Below are positions 11,418-21,026 of a DNA stretch of 44,725 bases, piece by piece. This stretch comes from Chara braunii. Taxonomy: Eukaryota; Streptophyta; Charophyceae; Charales; Characeae. The translations under genes and the position numbers were made by a program. The stretch is from contig BFEA01000450.1 in assembly GCA_003427395.1 (NCBI GenBank), forward strand, positions 569,852 to 614,576, read 5' to 3'. The first letter of the stretch is position 1, and the number at the start of each line of letters is the position of its first letter. Under the pieces are notes generated by a model that did not search any database, was not told the origin of the DNA, and saw only the letters and a program-made list of their open reading frames with translations.

Positions 11418-12285
11418 TTCAGGCAAGGACGGGCAACCAGGGATTGTCGTGCCGGCGGGAGGGGCTGCGTGCGGTGGGTGGGAAGGGCATTCGTCGAAAT
11501 TCGACACGGGTTTGGGCGAAGTGGCTGGATTGCATGCACGGGAAGAGGGCAGGGTGATGGACAAAGAGAAGGAAGGGGAGGAAGGAGATACAGGGGAGGA
11601 ATTGGAGGAAGGAGGGGATGAAGGGGAGGAAGAAGAGGGTGAAGGGGAGGGAGGAGAGGAAGGGGAAGAAACGGAGTTGGCTGGGTTGCTAGGAGGGAAG
11701 GACGGGGAAAAAGGTGAACTCGATACTGGAGACGACGAACGGACGTTCGGCGATGACGATGACAGATCTGGGGAGTCGTCTGACGGATTCGGGCAGCTAT
11801 ACGGAGAACATCGCGGGGAAGACGACGACGGCGATGACACGGCATTGGGTATGGAGACACAGGTGGTCACAAGCCTTTCGGCAGAACGTGATGACTATGA
11901 GGTTGAAGCCATGACGTCTGCGGTTGATTTCCAACACCGGTTCAATGAAGCTAGTGTTGCAGTCATCCTGAATAAACCGAGTGTGCCATCGAAGAAGTTA
12001 TCGACGGCATCCTGGGCGACCACCACATGTCCGCGCAGCCGTCCTCGACGCCTGGTGTCGACGACCCTCTCGACGTCAAACCTTCCGGGGGATCTGTCGT
12101 GGCTTTGTCGCCGACGAACTCTCCGATGCTGCCGCCGACCATCGCCATCGGAGGAGAAGGCGAGATCGGGGGACGACAAGATGTCACATCCCCGGAAAAC
12201 ACTGCCGCCGGCACTCGAGCTCTCGACGTGCTGGCCTTGCCCGCGCCAACTTCGCCGATTAAGGAGCGGAGAGACAAACCAGCTG

Positions 12286-13217
12286 GTAAGCAGTGACAAA
12301 CACCACTCTGTCTGCGCGTCAGTGACCGCAGTGTCTGTCGATGCGGGGAGTTCCTGATGTCGGCATGGTACAGCCACCACTCCTTCAAACTTCCAAGTAC
12401 ATGTGAACGACCATCCTGTGAGTCGGCCAGGTCACTGGTCGTGTGCAGGGCATACGAGAGAAAAACATGTGTGTTTTTGTTGAAACGTTCCCTCACATGA
12501 TGGAAGGATGGTGTTTCTTTTTCGGAATGAGTAGTGGTTTTAGTCCGCCGGGATCCACACTGCCAAGGCCACTGCGTAATGCGGTTGCTCTTTTTGTGCC
12601 TCGATTGGGAAAAGTCCGTCGGGATCCTAACTTCAGAAATGTTTGGTCTCTGCGTTTGTGGCTTGTTGAGGTTTTCTCTTCTGAAGGGCGGGGGTGTCGA
12701 GGTCGAACGCACTGCTCCTTTTGTTTTCCAGTGGGGCTTGCGCGAAAGTATTCTATGTCTCTCTCATGGATAAACGGGGTTTTGTAATTAGATAGGTCCT
12801 GCGTCTTCTACATTTCGTGGTTCTTGAATTGTCGTTTTCGTCGGATTCATCTTGGATTACGTATATTCATTTTCCGTTTTCTCTTCCTTCGGTTGTCCAG
12901 GGGTTGGGTCATCTCCCTGGGTCGGAAAAGTCCGCCGGGATCCGGACTTCAGAGATGTTTGGCTTCCGCTTCTGTGATTTGATGTGGTTTTCCCTTCTGA
13001 AGGGCGGGGGTGTCGAGCTCGAGTGCACTGCTCGTTTTGTTTTGGAGCGTGGCTCATGCGGAAGTTCTCTCTCTCGCACTCTCATGGCATGACGGGGTTC
13101 TGTAATTGCATAGGTCCTGCGTCTTTTAGATTTCGTGGTTCTTTTATTGTCCTTTCGTCGGGTTCTTCTTCGGAAACGTGTATTCATTTTTCGTTTTGTC
13201 TTTCTTCTGTTGTACAG
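12286..13217 (+). other. Predicted intron with an internal tandem duplication of about 315 bp
   Basis: The donor GGTAAGC after GCTG at 12285 and the acceptor tgttgtacag at 13208-13217 join the frames in phase: phase 1, with the codon GGG formed across the junction. Inside, 12600-12915 is repeated as 12916-13225. Both units start with a copy of the 24-bp palindrome followed by cttcag and atgtttgg, share ctgaagggcgggggtgtcgag, and end in a cag/GGGT(T/A)GGG acceptor-like border. The duplication therefore includes the intron-exon junction. A third palindrome half-copy lies at about 12540. Confidence 0.65.
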
Positions 13218-13486
13218 GGGTAGGGCCGTCTCGAATACGGAGGCCCTCTAAATATCCGGAACACATATTGCAGACAGTCCCGGGGTTGACGACAAAACAC
13301 AAAGACATGTTAAAGGTGTCAGGGGTTGATGTCGAAATCGGGAAGAAGGAGCATGTCATTGCCATTGAGGAGTGTCTTTCCCTTCTGCCCCCAGAGAAAG
13401 GGAGATATCCACGATCTGTGACTAGGGGTCAGGCCATTTATGAGAAATACTTAGCTACTCGTCGTGCGATGAAGGAGAATCCTTAG
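13218..13486 (+). pseudogene. Second exon-like segment of the Ulp1-terminated gene
   Basis: The frame reads from VGPSRIRRPSKYPEH through LKVSGVDVEIGKKEHVIA to ATRRAMKENP, then TAG at 13484-13486. It joins in phase to the large exon ending at 12285. The sequence is hydrophilic with alternating charge, consistent with a linker ahead of the peptidase. No clear donor is seen before the stop, so the exit to the next exon is lost or non-canonical. No domain was recognised in this piece alone. Confidence 0.55.
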
Positions 13487-13534
13487 AGTTCCGTTTCTCA
13501 CTTCCCCCCCTGTCCTTTGCTCGATGTTGTGCAG

Positions 13535-14255
13535 TGCGGGCCACGGCACCTGGAACAACAGTGACTGCGATTGGAAGCTTGCGGGTTTCGGACGACATTG
13601 AACGAGGCTTGGTGTCACCTGACACTTTACTCTCGACCCTCGACGATGGTCAGGTGCGAATTGCAGCGAAGGATATTCTCACCCTTTCACTTACCGACGG
13701 CAGGGTGAATGATGAGGTCGTCAACTTTTACATGGCGCTATTGCGAACGACCGCATATGGGATACGTGACATCCCGTCAGGTCTTGGAGTCTTCAGCTTT
13801 AATTCTTTCTTCTTCAGTAAACTGCAACTTCAAGGACACGGCGGGGTGTAAAGATGGGTTAAAAACGTGGATTTGCTTCAATATGATATTATCTTTGTTC
13901 CAGTCCTCAAAGATAATGATCACTGGATCCTCCTTTCCGTGAACTTGAGAGATAATGTTCTTGAGATTTTCGATTATTTTCCTTGCGTTGTAGTTTTTAC
14001 CTTATTATTTTCGAGTTGATCGTACACTATTTGGAATGTCAAACATCACATACGCGGTCGTGCAGGCGCTTGAAGTCGGTAGCAACAAATGTTGTTATAG
14101 AGGGAGTTCCAAGACAAGTGGATGGAGTTAGTTGCGGGGTGTTTATGTTGACGTTTGCGACATTGTTGCAACGTGGCGATCGACCGCCTTTCAGGTTTTC
14201 TTGTAAAAATATTTCGTATATTATACGACAATTGGCATCATGTATCTTAGAATGA
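13535..14255 (+). pseudogene. C48/Ulp1-type cysteine peptidase domain, broken
   Basis: This is the C-terminal peptidase of the gene. Ulp1/SENP enzymes cleave SUMO or ubiquitin-like conjugates, and the fold is also common in plant transposon proteins. An acceptor (tgttgtgcag) precedes 13535. Seen in order: DGRVNDEVVNFYMALL (the N-D-E entry motif), FFFSKLQLQGHGGV, VDLLQYDIIFVPV, the catalytic His in DNDHWILLSVN, the Asp in LEIFDYF, then after a probable small intron (about 13990-14065) the Gln and Cys in VPRQVDGVSCGVFML. All four catalytic-site residues are therefore present. The domain is still broken: TAA at 13849-13851 lies between HGGV and RWVKNVD, and the junction near 13989/14066 does not keep phase. 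The final stop is TGA at 14253-14255. The Ulp1 call is firm. Activity is not expected. Confidence 0.85.
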
Positions 14256-14880
14256 TGTTGTCTTTGATGGATTCGATTGATTTGCAAACTTCTGTTTCAG
14301 AATATTTCATATTTTAACTGTCGCTTTCACAACGACATTACTTTCTTTTGGTGTTGCGAGTTTGAGTTGTCTTTGGTATGTTGATTGTCAGTCTGGCGTT
14401 GCGTGTTGCCTTCAGAATCTCTGTCAGGTCCGGCTCGTCTGTCGTGCCATTACATTCATCGCATTGCAGTCCTCGTTGCAAATTGTGTCCAGGTCATCCA
14501 AATATGTGCATATAATTCACCTCGAAATGATATTCGTGTGTGTGGTGCGACATGACCAACTGGAGTGTGGATGCAAGACAAATCTCGGCGAGTGTGTGGG
14601 TGTGAGGTTCGTTATGCAAAGAGTAAAACACCAGTGACATCACGTCTCTTGTGTGCATAGACAATCATGTACAGCCTGAATTACATGTAACCGACAATTT
14701 TTTGTTCGTGACCGGAAAAAATAAATTATATGTCAAAAATAATTGTTTGTACTTCTAAAGAAGTCTGAATCTCTACAACATCCAAACAACCGCCTCGGGC
14801 GATACGATTGCCATGCATGTAAAACTCACGCATAAAAGAAATAAATAATATTATCCAACAAGGATTCAATCAAGACACCT
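14256..14880. other. AT-rich 3' flank, no gene recognised
   Basis: AT-rich sequence follows the Ulp1 stop. Short frames at 14362-14637 lack any recognisable feature. I see no repeat above background and no RNA gene. This probably includes the former 3' untranslated region. Confidence 0.4.
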
Positions 14881-14901
14881 TGCTCATCACATTCACAAAC
14901 T

Positions 14902-15500
14902 TGAAGTTTGACAAGTGTGGCTCCCGACACAATATCGCACAGGCATCCCGGATGGGCGTGCCTATCGCTACTCTACGGCTTCTAATATAATTATCCAACG
15001 AGAATGCAATCATGACACATTGCTCGTCACAATTATGGAATTGAAGTTTAACAAGTACGGATCCCAGCACACTTCCACACAGGGTTCCCTGATGCACATG
15101 CCTGTCGTTATTCGTTTATGAAGTTTAACAAGTACGGATCCCGACACACTTCGGCACAAGATTCCCGACACATTTCTGAAGTTCAACAAGTAAGGATCCC
15201 AGCACACTTCCGCACAGGGTTTGCCTGATGGGCGTGCCTATCGTTATTCGTTTATGAAGTTTGATAAGTACGGATCCCAGCACACTTCCGCACAGGATTC
15301 CCAACAGTGCCATGTTTTTGAAGTTCAGCAAGTAAGGATCCCGACAAACTTCCGCACAAGGTTTCCGTGCGGCGCGCCTAACATGTACGGGTTTGAACAC
15401 GCTTCCTCATTTGGGATATCATTTATAAAGTTTCACCATAAGTACGGATCTCACCACACTTCTGCATGTGCTTAAGCCTTGGATGGGCGTGCCTACGTTG
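14902..15500. repeat. Seven-unit array of an expanded palindrome plus a GGGCGTGCCTA word
   Basis: Units of about 33 bp begin GAAGTTTAACAAGTA, contain the core CGGATCCC and end CACACTTC. They lie at about 14902, 15043, 15120, 15179, 15256, 15320 and 15428. A second word, gatgggcgtgcctatcg or a variant, alternates with them at about 14951, 15091, 15229 and 15480. The units share the outer arms GAAGT/ACTTC and the CGGATCCC core with the 24-bp palindrome of 2-13 kb but carry about nine extra bases in the left arm. I infer a derived subfamily. Minus-strand frames here are repeat translations. Confidence 0.75.
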
Positions 15501-15577
15501 CTTGGCGCTGAGCCAAAAAAGAATTCGTTAGAAAGAGGACACAGCATAATGTCCTATTTTAACGAATAATATGTTAC

Positions 15578-15602
15578 ACCCGTTCGTTTTCAACGAACGG
15601 GT
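15578..15602. repeat. Perfect short hairpin
   Basis: Arms ACCCGTTCGTT and AACGAACGGGT (11 bp, perfect) surround a TTC loop. It lies in AT-rich sequence with nearby aacgaat and cgttagaa words that partly repeat the arm. It has no T-run after it, so it does not look like a bacterial-type terminator. Confidence 0.8.
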
Positions 15603-15604
15603 AA

Positions 15605-16480
15605 CTTTGTGCCAGACTGTTTCATCGGACTTGCACGGAATCATCAAGGGGTTGCAACCCCAACAGTCTACCACTGCGCCTAAACCCGACGCTAATAGTG
15701 TCCAGGTACGGGCGCGCATGAAAGTGCGTGAGAGAGAGAGAGAGAGAGACCAACCATACCGTTGGCCCCATGGTACTTCCAACGATAGGATGCCCGGGAG
15801 GACCCTCGTTTCACGCGAGGGACGATGCGCTCGACAGCGTTATTGGGAAAAGGGGTTCCACTACCGGACACGTAGCAAAGACGAATACAAGGAAAGAGCG
15901 ACCCGGCTAAGGCCGTCCACATCGGATTCCGAACTCTGTAACGAGCGGCGTCGGGATTTGATTTGAAAACGAGATCCCAAATGTGTACCCCCGCCTTTCC
16001 GCTCGAAAAGACGACACGTAGCCCGCCACATGGGGACTTTCAATTTCGTCTGTGGCCCCACACTCAATATTGCCAAAAATCCTTGGCACACCCTATTTTG
16101 TTGTTCTTTCAGGGCCCGTTCCGCATAATTTATTTCTCCGATTGAAAGACGAGACAGGGACTGAGGTCGGTATCGGAGCCGACACGTGTCGGTTCTGGTG
16201 ATAGTAAGGCGATCTGGCGGGAGAACGAGCATTGCTCGAACGAATAAGAGAAATCCTCCCGTAATCAGAAACAAGTTGGCAGAGACAAGAAAGGAAGCAG
16301 TTGTAGCTAACACTAATGTGTTTGCCCCTCGTGTAGTGGTAAGCATTCCAACCACCTTTCTATTTTATCCTAACCACACTCATCCAGAGGCATGGCTTGA
16401 AGTGGTGGAAGCACGGACTACCAAGCGGATGACCTACCTCGAGTCATCACCTTGCTCATAAGAAATATTGTGCACGATTG
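15605..16480. other. Spacer, no gene recognised
   Basis: Contains a short GA microsatellite at about 15731-15748. Overlapping frames (15571-15966 plus, 15861-16355 minus, 16186-16461 plus) conflict with one another and show no recognisable domain. The last may belong to the N-terminal part of the gag fossil that follows, but the sequence is too decayed to say. Confidence 0.35.
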
Positions 16481-16499
16481 GTTTAAAGTTTAAACGTCA

Positions 16500-18024
16500 C
16501 CGATGGGTAGATTGAGATACGTTCAAAAACGCGTTTTTGGCAATATTTGACGAAGTAAGTGAGGACGCTGCATGGTTTATACTGAAAATGTGCCCTCAAA
16601 AATAGGGAGAGTTTTTGCCGGACTTTGTGGACAGATTTCAAAAAGCTCTGGAATCTGGATAAGTCTGGATGGGAAGAAAATGTTGCTCGAGACTAGTTCA
16701 TAGATCATGTTCGCAACCCTGTCTTAAAGGTTAAGCTGAAAAGGAAAGTCCCTCCCAAAATGACTCAACTGCCGACGATCATCGCCAAAGCACTCGCGCT
16801 TGATTCACAAGATATGTGTAAGTATACAGATCAGGATGAGGAGGACATAGCAGATACGATATAAGATGTGATTGCAAAATGGAGATCGTATCTCCGATCG
16901 ATTGGGCGATTTTACCAACGCCACAATCTCGAAAACCCAGACGGACCATCATCGAGTCATGTCTCTCATGCTCTCTCTGCCGTCATCTCTCCTCCCTCCT
17001 CTCCTCCTCCTTCCAAGATGACCCTTGTAATCGCAGTTTTACCGCAATCACCAGCACCGGTATCCATCATCAATCTTCATCTGACTCACATGGTTCATGC
17101 GGCTACTTCCCGACAATCGGAATGGATGAACCATCTGATCCAGACTCGGACGTCGCAGATGGACCAATTGGAGCAAGTTCTACGAGATCTAATGAGTATG
17201 CATGCAGAAGTACCATGCACCACTTAGTCTCCTCGTTCATACCCCCTGCTGCCTACCCCTTCGATCCAGACATCAGTTGTTCCCCTTGTAGCTCACATGG
17301 CCTCACCAGATTGTCGTACCACATGGAAGGGTAGAATGTTATTATTGGAGTCATTCGGCCCTAAAAAGATAAACTTGAATGGGTGGAACGCGAATTGGAA
17401 CGCAGTCCTCAGTTGAGGTCAGAAAAAATCGATGTCTTACAAACGCAAAAAAAAATAGATATTTCAGTCTCTGTCCCCGTCGGTCACCTGTTAACCATCT
17501 CTGAAGCTGCAAACGACAAACGTCTCCAACAATGTATAAAAAAAACAAAAGAGATTTACATAGTGTCAGCGTGTCCAAGGGATGTTAAAAAAGAAGAAGA
17601 AGATGGTGCAGCTAGTACCTCCCCCACCTGATCCCATAACTTTCATCCACCGATTCCACTCCACGAAAAACATGAAGAGTCCAAGGCCACCCGAGTAGCA
17701 ACAATCTCATATGCGGAGAAAAATCACTTTATCCGCGTCCGACTGATTCTATGGAAAAACGTGGAATGTGATTGTGAGGTATGGACCATATTGGGGAAGC
17801 TGTTCAATGCTCTAGTTTATACTGGGTCATCCGCCATAGCGCTTTCATTCGATACGGTTCGAAAGATCAGACGACTAAACTCCATTCTCCACTTCTCACG
17901 GAAGGATAAGGCGGCCATCTCTGTTGAATTTCTTCAACCTCGACCGTCCCTACTGTTTCGCCAAGTGTTTCATCTGCGACTCAACCCCGATGTACTGCTA
18001 TGCTCGCAACTATTCAACCAATAA
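16500..18024 (+). pseudogene. Ty3/gypsy-like gag-protease fossil
   Basis: A Gag-like reading begins with AFLAIFDEVSEDAAWFIL and EFLPDFVDRFQKALESG (about 16530-16660). After a frame change it continues as FIDHVRNPVLKVKLKRK and LPTIIAKALALD (about 16700-16800). Further on, VPVGHLLTISEAAND and LQQCIKKTKE (about 17475-17550) precede a retropepsin-like segment at 17791-17880, LGKLFNALVYTGSSAIALS. That matches the retroviral-type aspartic protease pattern A-L-(I/V)-D-T-G-(S/A)-(S/A), except that the catalytic Asp is Tyr. Many stops and shifts are present, including TAG and TGA codons in the gag part. No reverse transcriptase or integrase follows and no LTRs were identified, so this is a truncated relic. 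Confidence 0.6.
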
Positions 18025-18029
18025 GCTAG

Positions 18030-19138
18030 GCATGCAGCAGTGGAGGTGACGATCTCAATGAATCGTGGTTCAATTGTGATCCTAGTGGAAGCATTAATGT
18101 TTTTGCGTTTTTTCTCGGCCAGCGCAAAGTGACGTGACAATGATTGTCTTGTTCACAACGATCTGTGCAACATCGGCACTTAGCAGCGCAACGACGTAAT
18201 AGGGAACCTCAACGAGTGGGGGCGTGAACTGGTGACAGATTGGCGGCAGCGATTGACCAGGCCACGCGATCAGGTGATGGGTACAGAGTGTATCAACACT
18301 TTCTAGCTACAATCCAATATATTGGATCTGCTAGCCCCACCACGTCCTCCTCTTCGTCCTTTCCACCCTCTTCACCCATGAATTGCCTCTCTACCTTCTT
18401 TCTCCCCTTTTATCTTCCGACTCTCTGACCATCTTGGGTCAATCCTCTTCTCCCTCTTGAAACCCGTCAAATAACCATCCCTCCCTTCCGTCCTCTATAT
18501 TTCAAGATTGTGTTGGATTCGTGGGAATCCTGACCATGAGCTTGTCTGCTCTTGGTGAAGGCGTATAGGGCGGGCTATTACGAAAATCGGGAGGCGGTCT
18601 TCCCAGACGAGATTACTCTGCTTCTAGCTCAAGTGTGGTCGTCAGATACAGCCGGACATTTGGTGAGGTGGCACAGCGAGGAAGAGCGACCGTTGCGAAT
18701 GAAATCTTGGTCTTCTTGGTGTAGATCGTCGACTATCTGCCTTTGAGTGTAATCTTCTGTAATCCAAATGATCCAAACCAGACGAAGCTAGTGACAGACG
18801 TTGTGCAAGGTCGATTGCACGGCGACTTCGGGAGCTAGGTATGAACATGCTACTCCAGGTTTTCATGACGGTGCACAACGACTCCCATCTAGCACAATAG
18901 ACTTAAGATGGTAGTTGATAGCCTAGTAGAGAGCCTAATTGATAGCTTAGTCTATAGAGGGATTGATACCCCTAGGTGATAGGTAAGTTGATGTTCTAGT
19001 TCGATAGATGAGTTGATATCCCAAGTGATAGCCTAGTTACTAGGCAAGTTGTATAGTATGAGACAGAGAGTTGAAGATCCTCCGTTCCCTTGTAGAATCT
19101 TAACAGTGCTAGGGTGACAGCTACGCCAGCCACACTAT
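18030..19138. repeat. Spacer with a degenerate minisatellite at 18900-19060
   Basis: 18030-18900 shows only short, unrecognised frames, with a C/T-rich stretch at 18330-18430. From about 18910 to 19050 a loose repeat of the words ttgatagcctagt, ttgatagcttagt and gttgatatcccaagt recurs every 15-25 bases. It is a degenerate minisatellite without coding signal. Confidence 0.55.
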
Positions 19139-19350
19139 TTTGGACCCTTGGCCAGTACCTGGAGCCCAAGAAAGGGTACCAGAAAATCATAGTATGCAAG
19201 AGGAGCAAGCAAGTTACCCTCAACGTGAAGATGTTCGGGAAAGGCTAAGTCAAGTTCTCCTTCAGCCACATTCGGAAAGGAGAAAACAAGTTACCGTCGG
19301 CGTGAAGATGTTAAGGAAAGGCAAAGTCAACTCTATGTATCACCTGCGGT
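19139..19350 (+). pseudogene. 5' remnant of reverse transcriptase ORF with a 79-bp tandem duplication
   Basis: The words caagttacc, cgtgaagatgtt and ggaaaggc occur as a block at 19209 and again 79 bp later at 19288. A 27-bp stretch at 19249-19276 (aagtcaagttctcc, then cagc(c/t)acattc) reappears at 19829-19856 beyond the AT-rich insertion. The plus reading EPKKGYQKIIVCKRSKQV looks like part of the same ORF as the downstream reverse transcriptase. Frame is lost. Confidence 0.4.
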
Positions 19351-19825
19351 CGTGACCGCGGGCCATTTGACCTCACGCGGTCGGCATCCCGACCGCAGCG
19401 GGTGGCGCCCGCGGCCAAGTGCGGTCGGAAAACCCCGACATTTCTAAATCTTGGGATAATAGGCTAAAAAATAAAATAAAAATATGGGGTTGTAGGGCTT
19501 TTTATGCTCTACAACCGTGTATTTTTAGTTTTATGTTTTGACTTCTTTTTCGATTTAAAAAAAAATAAAAAACAGAAATCCATCAGATAAAAGTTCTTTA
19601 CTTTAAATTATTCTTTTAGTAAGAAATAAAGGATTTTGTTTAATTTTTATCTTTTATTTGATAACGAATTTTGATATAACCCCAACGCAAAAGTTGTTCT
19701 GTTTAGGTTTGGGCATAACATATATTGTTTTCAGATTTTTCTGATTTTTTTTATTTTTTTTTTCCATGACCGCGGCCTCGGTCCGCGGTTGTACCCGCGG
19801 CGACCGCGACCGCGGGGGATTCATA
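19351..19825. mobile_element. Insertion with GC-rich inverted ends and AT-rich core
   Basis: The left end (19348-19430) is packed with CGGTCG/CGACCG/CCGCGG words, and the right end (19768-19818) carries ACCGCGG, CCGCGGT and GCGACCGCG in the opposite sense. The core is strongly AT-rich and has a hairpin at about 19484-19530: GGGGTTGTAG, a short loop, then CTACAACC, bracketed by A-rich and T-rich tracts. The insertion splits reverse transcriptase-like sequence. A related core lies at about 35180-35230. No transposase is encoded. Likely a non-autonomous DNA element. Superfamily not assigned. Confidence 0.55.
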
Positions 19826-20600
19826 GAAGTCAAGTTCTCCATCAGCTACATTCCAAAATTTGTATCCTTCGAATTGCAGCACACCTGTACTACATGTAAC
19901 GGGAAGTTCCTGAGACAGGTCATCGGAGTACCAATGGGGAAGAATTTAAGTCCCCCACTGACCTATCTACTCTGTGCGAAGTACGACGAAGAGTTCCTGA
20001 GATCATTGGGAAGCGACCGCAAACTTGTTCATAGAGTGAGATTTATGGACGATGTGATGTTGACTTTGAATGGAAGGAAAGAAGGCTCGAACGGTAAGGC
20101 ATTTAAGATTTTAAAAAAGTTTAACAACTGCTATGGAGATATGCTCTCACAGTCTCACTCGTCCACACAAATGATGACTCTAACACCATTAAATTCGTTG
20201 GGGCGAGACTTACAGCCGTTTCAGGAAGGATCTGCTTCCTCATGGAGCCGAAGATCAATAATGAACTGAAGTGCCAACCGGGAGGACTCCAGCAGCAACT
20301 CGTCGATTGTTGCTTCCAGGATTTTAGTTCCTACTCAGACAAGTGGGTGAAAATTGGAGCTATAGTCGGTAGTCTCTACCGCATTCAACAAATGGCAAGC
20401 TGCGAAAGCACATTAATCTTACCTGTCCTAGTCATGAAGAACGAGCTGATACTCGCGGGGGATACCCCTCGACGTTGTTCTTCAATATCCTAGCACGATA
20501 TGCTAAGGGCACCGGGGTTCTCAAGGCGCCCTGGGTCAGGCTGCTCGAGAACCTGGTACAACAGGACAACAGTATGCGAACAAAATTTTTGTGGCGGATG
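19826..20600 (+). pseudogene. Reverse transcriptase fragment (Penelope-like or other non-LTR class)
   Basis: The frame starting VKFSISYIPKFVSFELQ contains NGKFLRQVIGVPMGKNLSPP (the PMG-x-x-LSP palm motif) and the catalytic-box relative VRFMDDVMLTLNG (about 20035-20076), where the usual (Y/F)xDD reads FMDD. The frame then shifts near 20155 and continues as NTIKFVGARLTAVSGRI, FLMEPKINNELKC, SSYSDKWVKIGAIVGSLYRI and, after another shift near 20455, YPSTLFFNILARYAKG. The order PMG...DD...GYP-like tail recalls Penelope-like and related reverse transcriptases. The class is uncertain without a search. At least two frameshifts make it non-functional. Confidence 0.7.
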
Positions 20601-21026
20601 CGGCTTTGAATAGGGACTCGACTTACAAAATATTTATGTTCGTTTTACTGCACGGTGAATTTTTGCGTAGGTAGTTGTTCCCATGAAAATAAAAACTGTC
20701 GTAATTCTTTACTTGCTTGTAAACCGGCTGGAAGTAGGGAGCATGATATCGAATAGAGCCCGACTTTATGAAATATTGCAAATTTGAAATTATGTAAATA
20801 GTAAACAGTATCGGACTACCCGTGTAGAAATTATCCTACAGGCTACCAAATTTTGTCCTCTGGAATACGTGGCATTGGAGTAGTTGGCATGCCACGGTAG
20901 CCTTTGTGCCCTAGTCACAGTACTACTGGTCTGCACCCGCCCAGAGCCAGAATGAGCAGGAAGACAGTGTGAGCGTCAGGATTTCCCCGAATTTGAAAGT
21001 GTAACAAGTCACGGGCAGCACGCGTA
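20601..21026. other. Spacer, no gene recognised
   Basis: No frame of interest and no clear repeat. It probably includes the 3' end of the reverse transcriptase element, but no polyA or tail repeat was identified. Confidence 0.4.

Larger units (their letters stand above)
6597..12285 (+). pseudogene. Broken gene: ParB-like, methyltransferase-like and acidic linker regions (large first exon of the Ulp1-terminated gene)
   Basis: The coding signal is continuous but jumps frame. An N-terminal region of unknown fold (FIDWCC, HFRMENVYG) is followed by a basic, Pro/Lys-rich linker with NLS-like KRKG and KKLKSK. A ParB/sulfiredoxin-like region follows: VDLGEWEDLY, RSLDPVLVEGIKEAM, then VCGQHNAAAAR at about 7948-7980. 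Next comes a unique region (SYFPLAMAGENVWKLAVEFF). Then there is a degenerate permuted methyltransferase-like region: HTFVLNLWEPVDLKLW, WTLVVFVPRQQ, then VVFLGKPHARSVWEVL and GRHVIAVEGNSELL. EPVD stands where N4/N6 enzymes have (D/N)PP(W/Y), so catalysis is unlikely. The tail is Glu/Gly-rich. Lesions: indel near 7935-7948, TGA 8224-8226, a 10-bp duplication at 8596-8611, shifts near 8850 and 9495, TAA 11104-11106, shift near 11975. Domain assignments are my reading of motifs and were not searched. Confidence 0.65.

Noticed and set aside
11064-11870. Minus-strand Ser/Pro-rich frame of 268 codons
   Set aside because: It is antisense to the Glu/Gly-rich linker of the Ulp1-terminated gene, which is supported by motifs on both sides.
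15571-16355. Genes at 15571-15966 (plus) and 15861-16355 (minus)
   Set aside because: The frames overlap on opposite strands, include a GA microsatellite, and show no domain.
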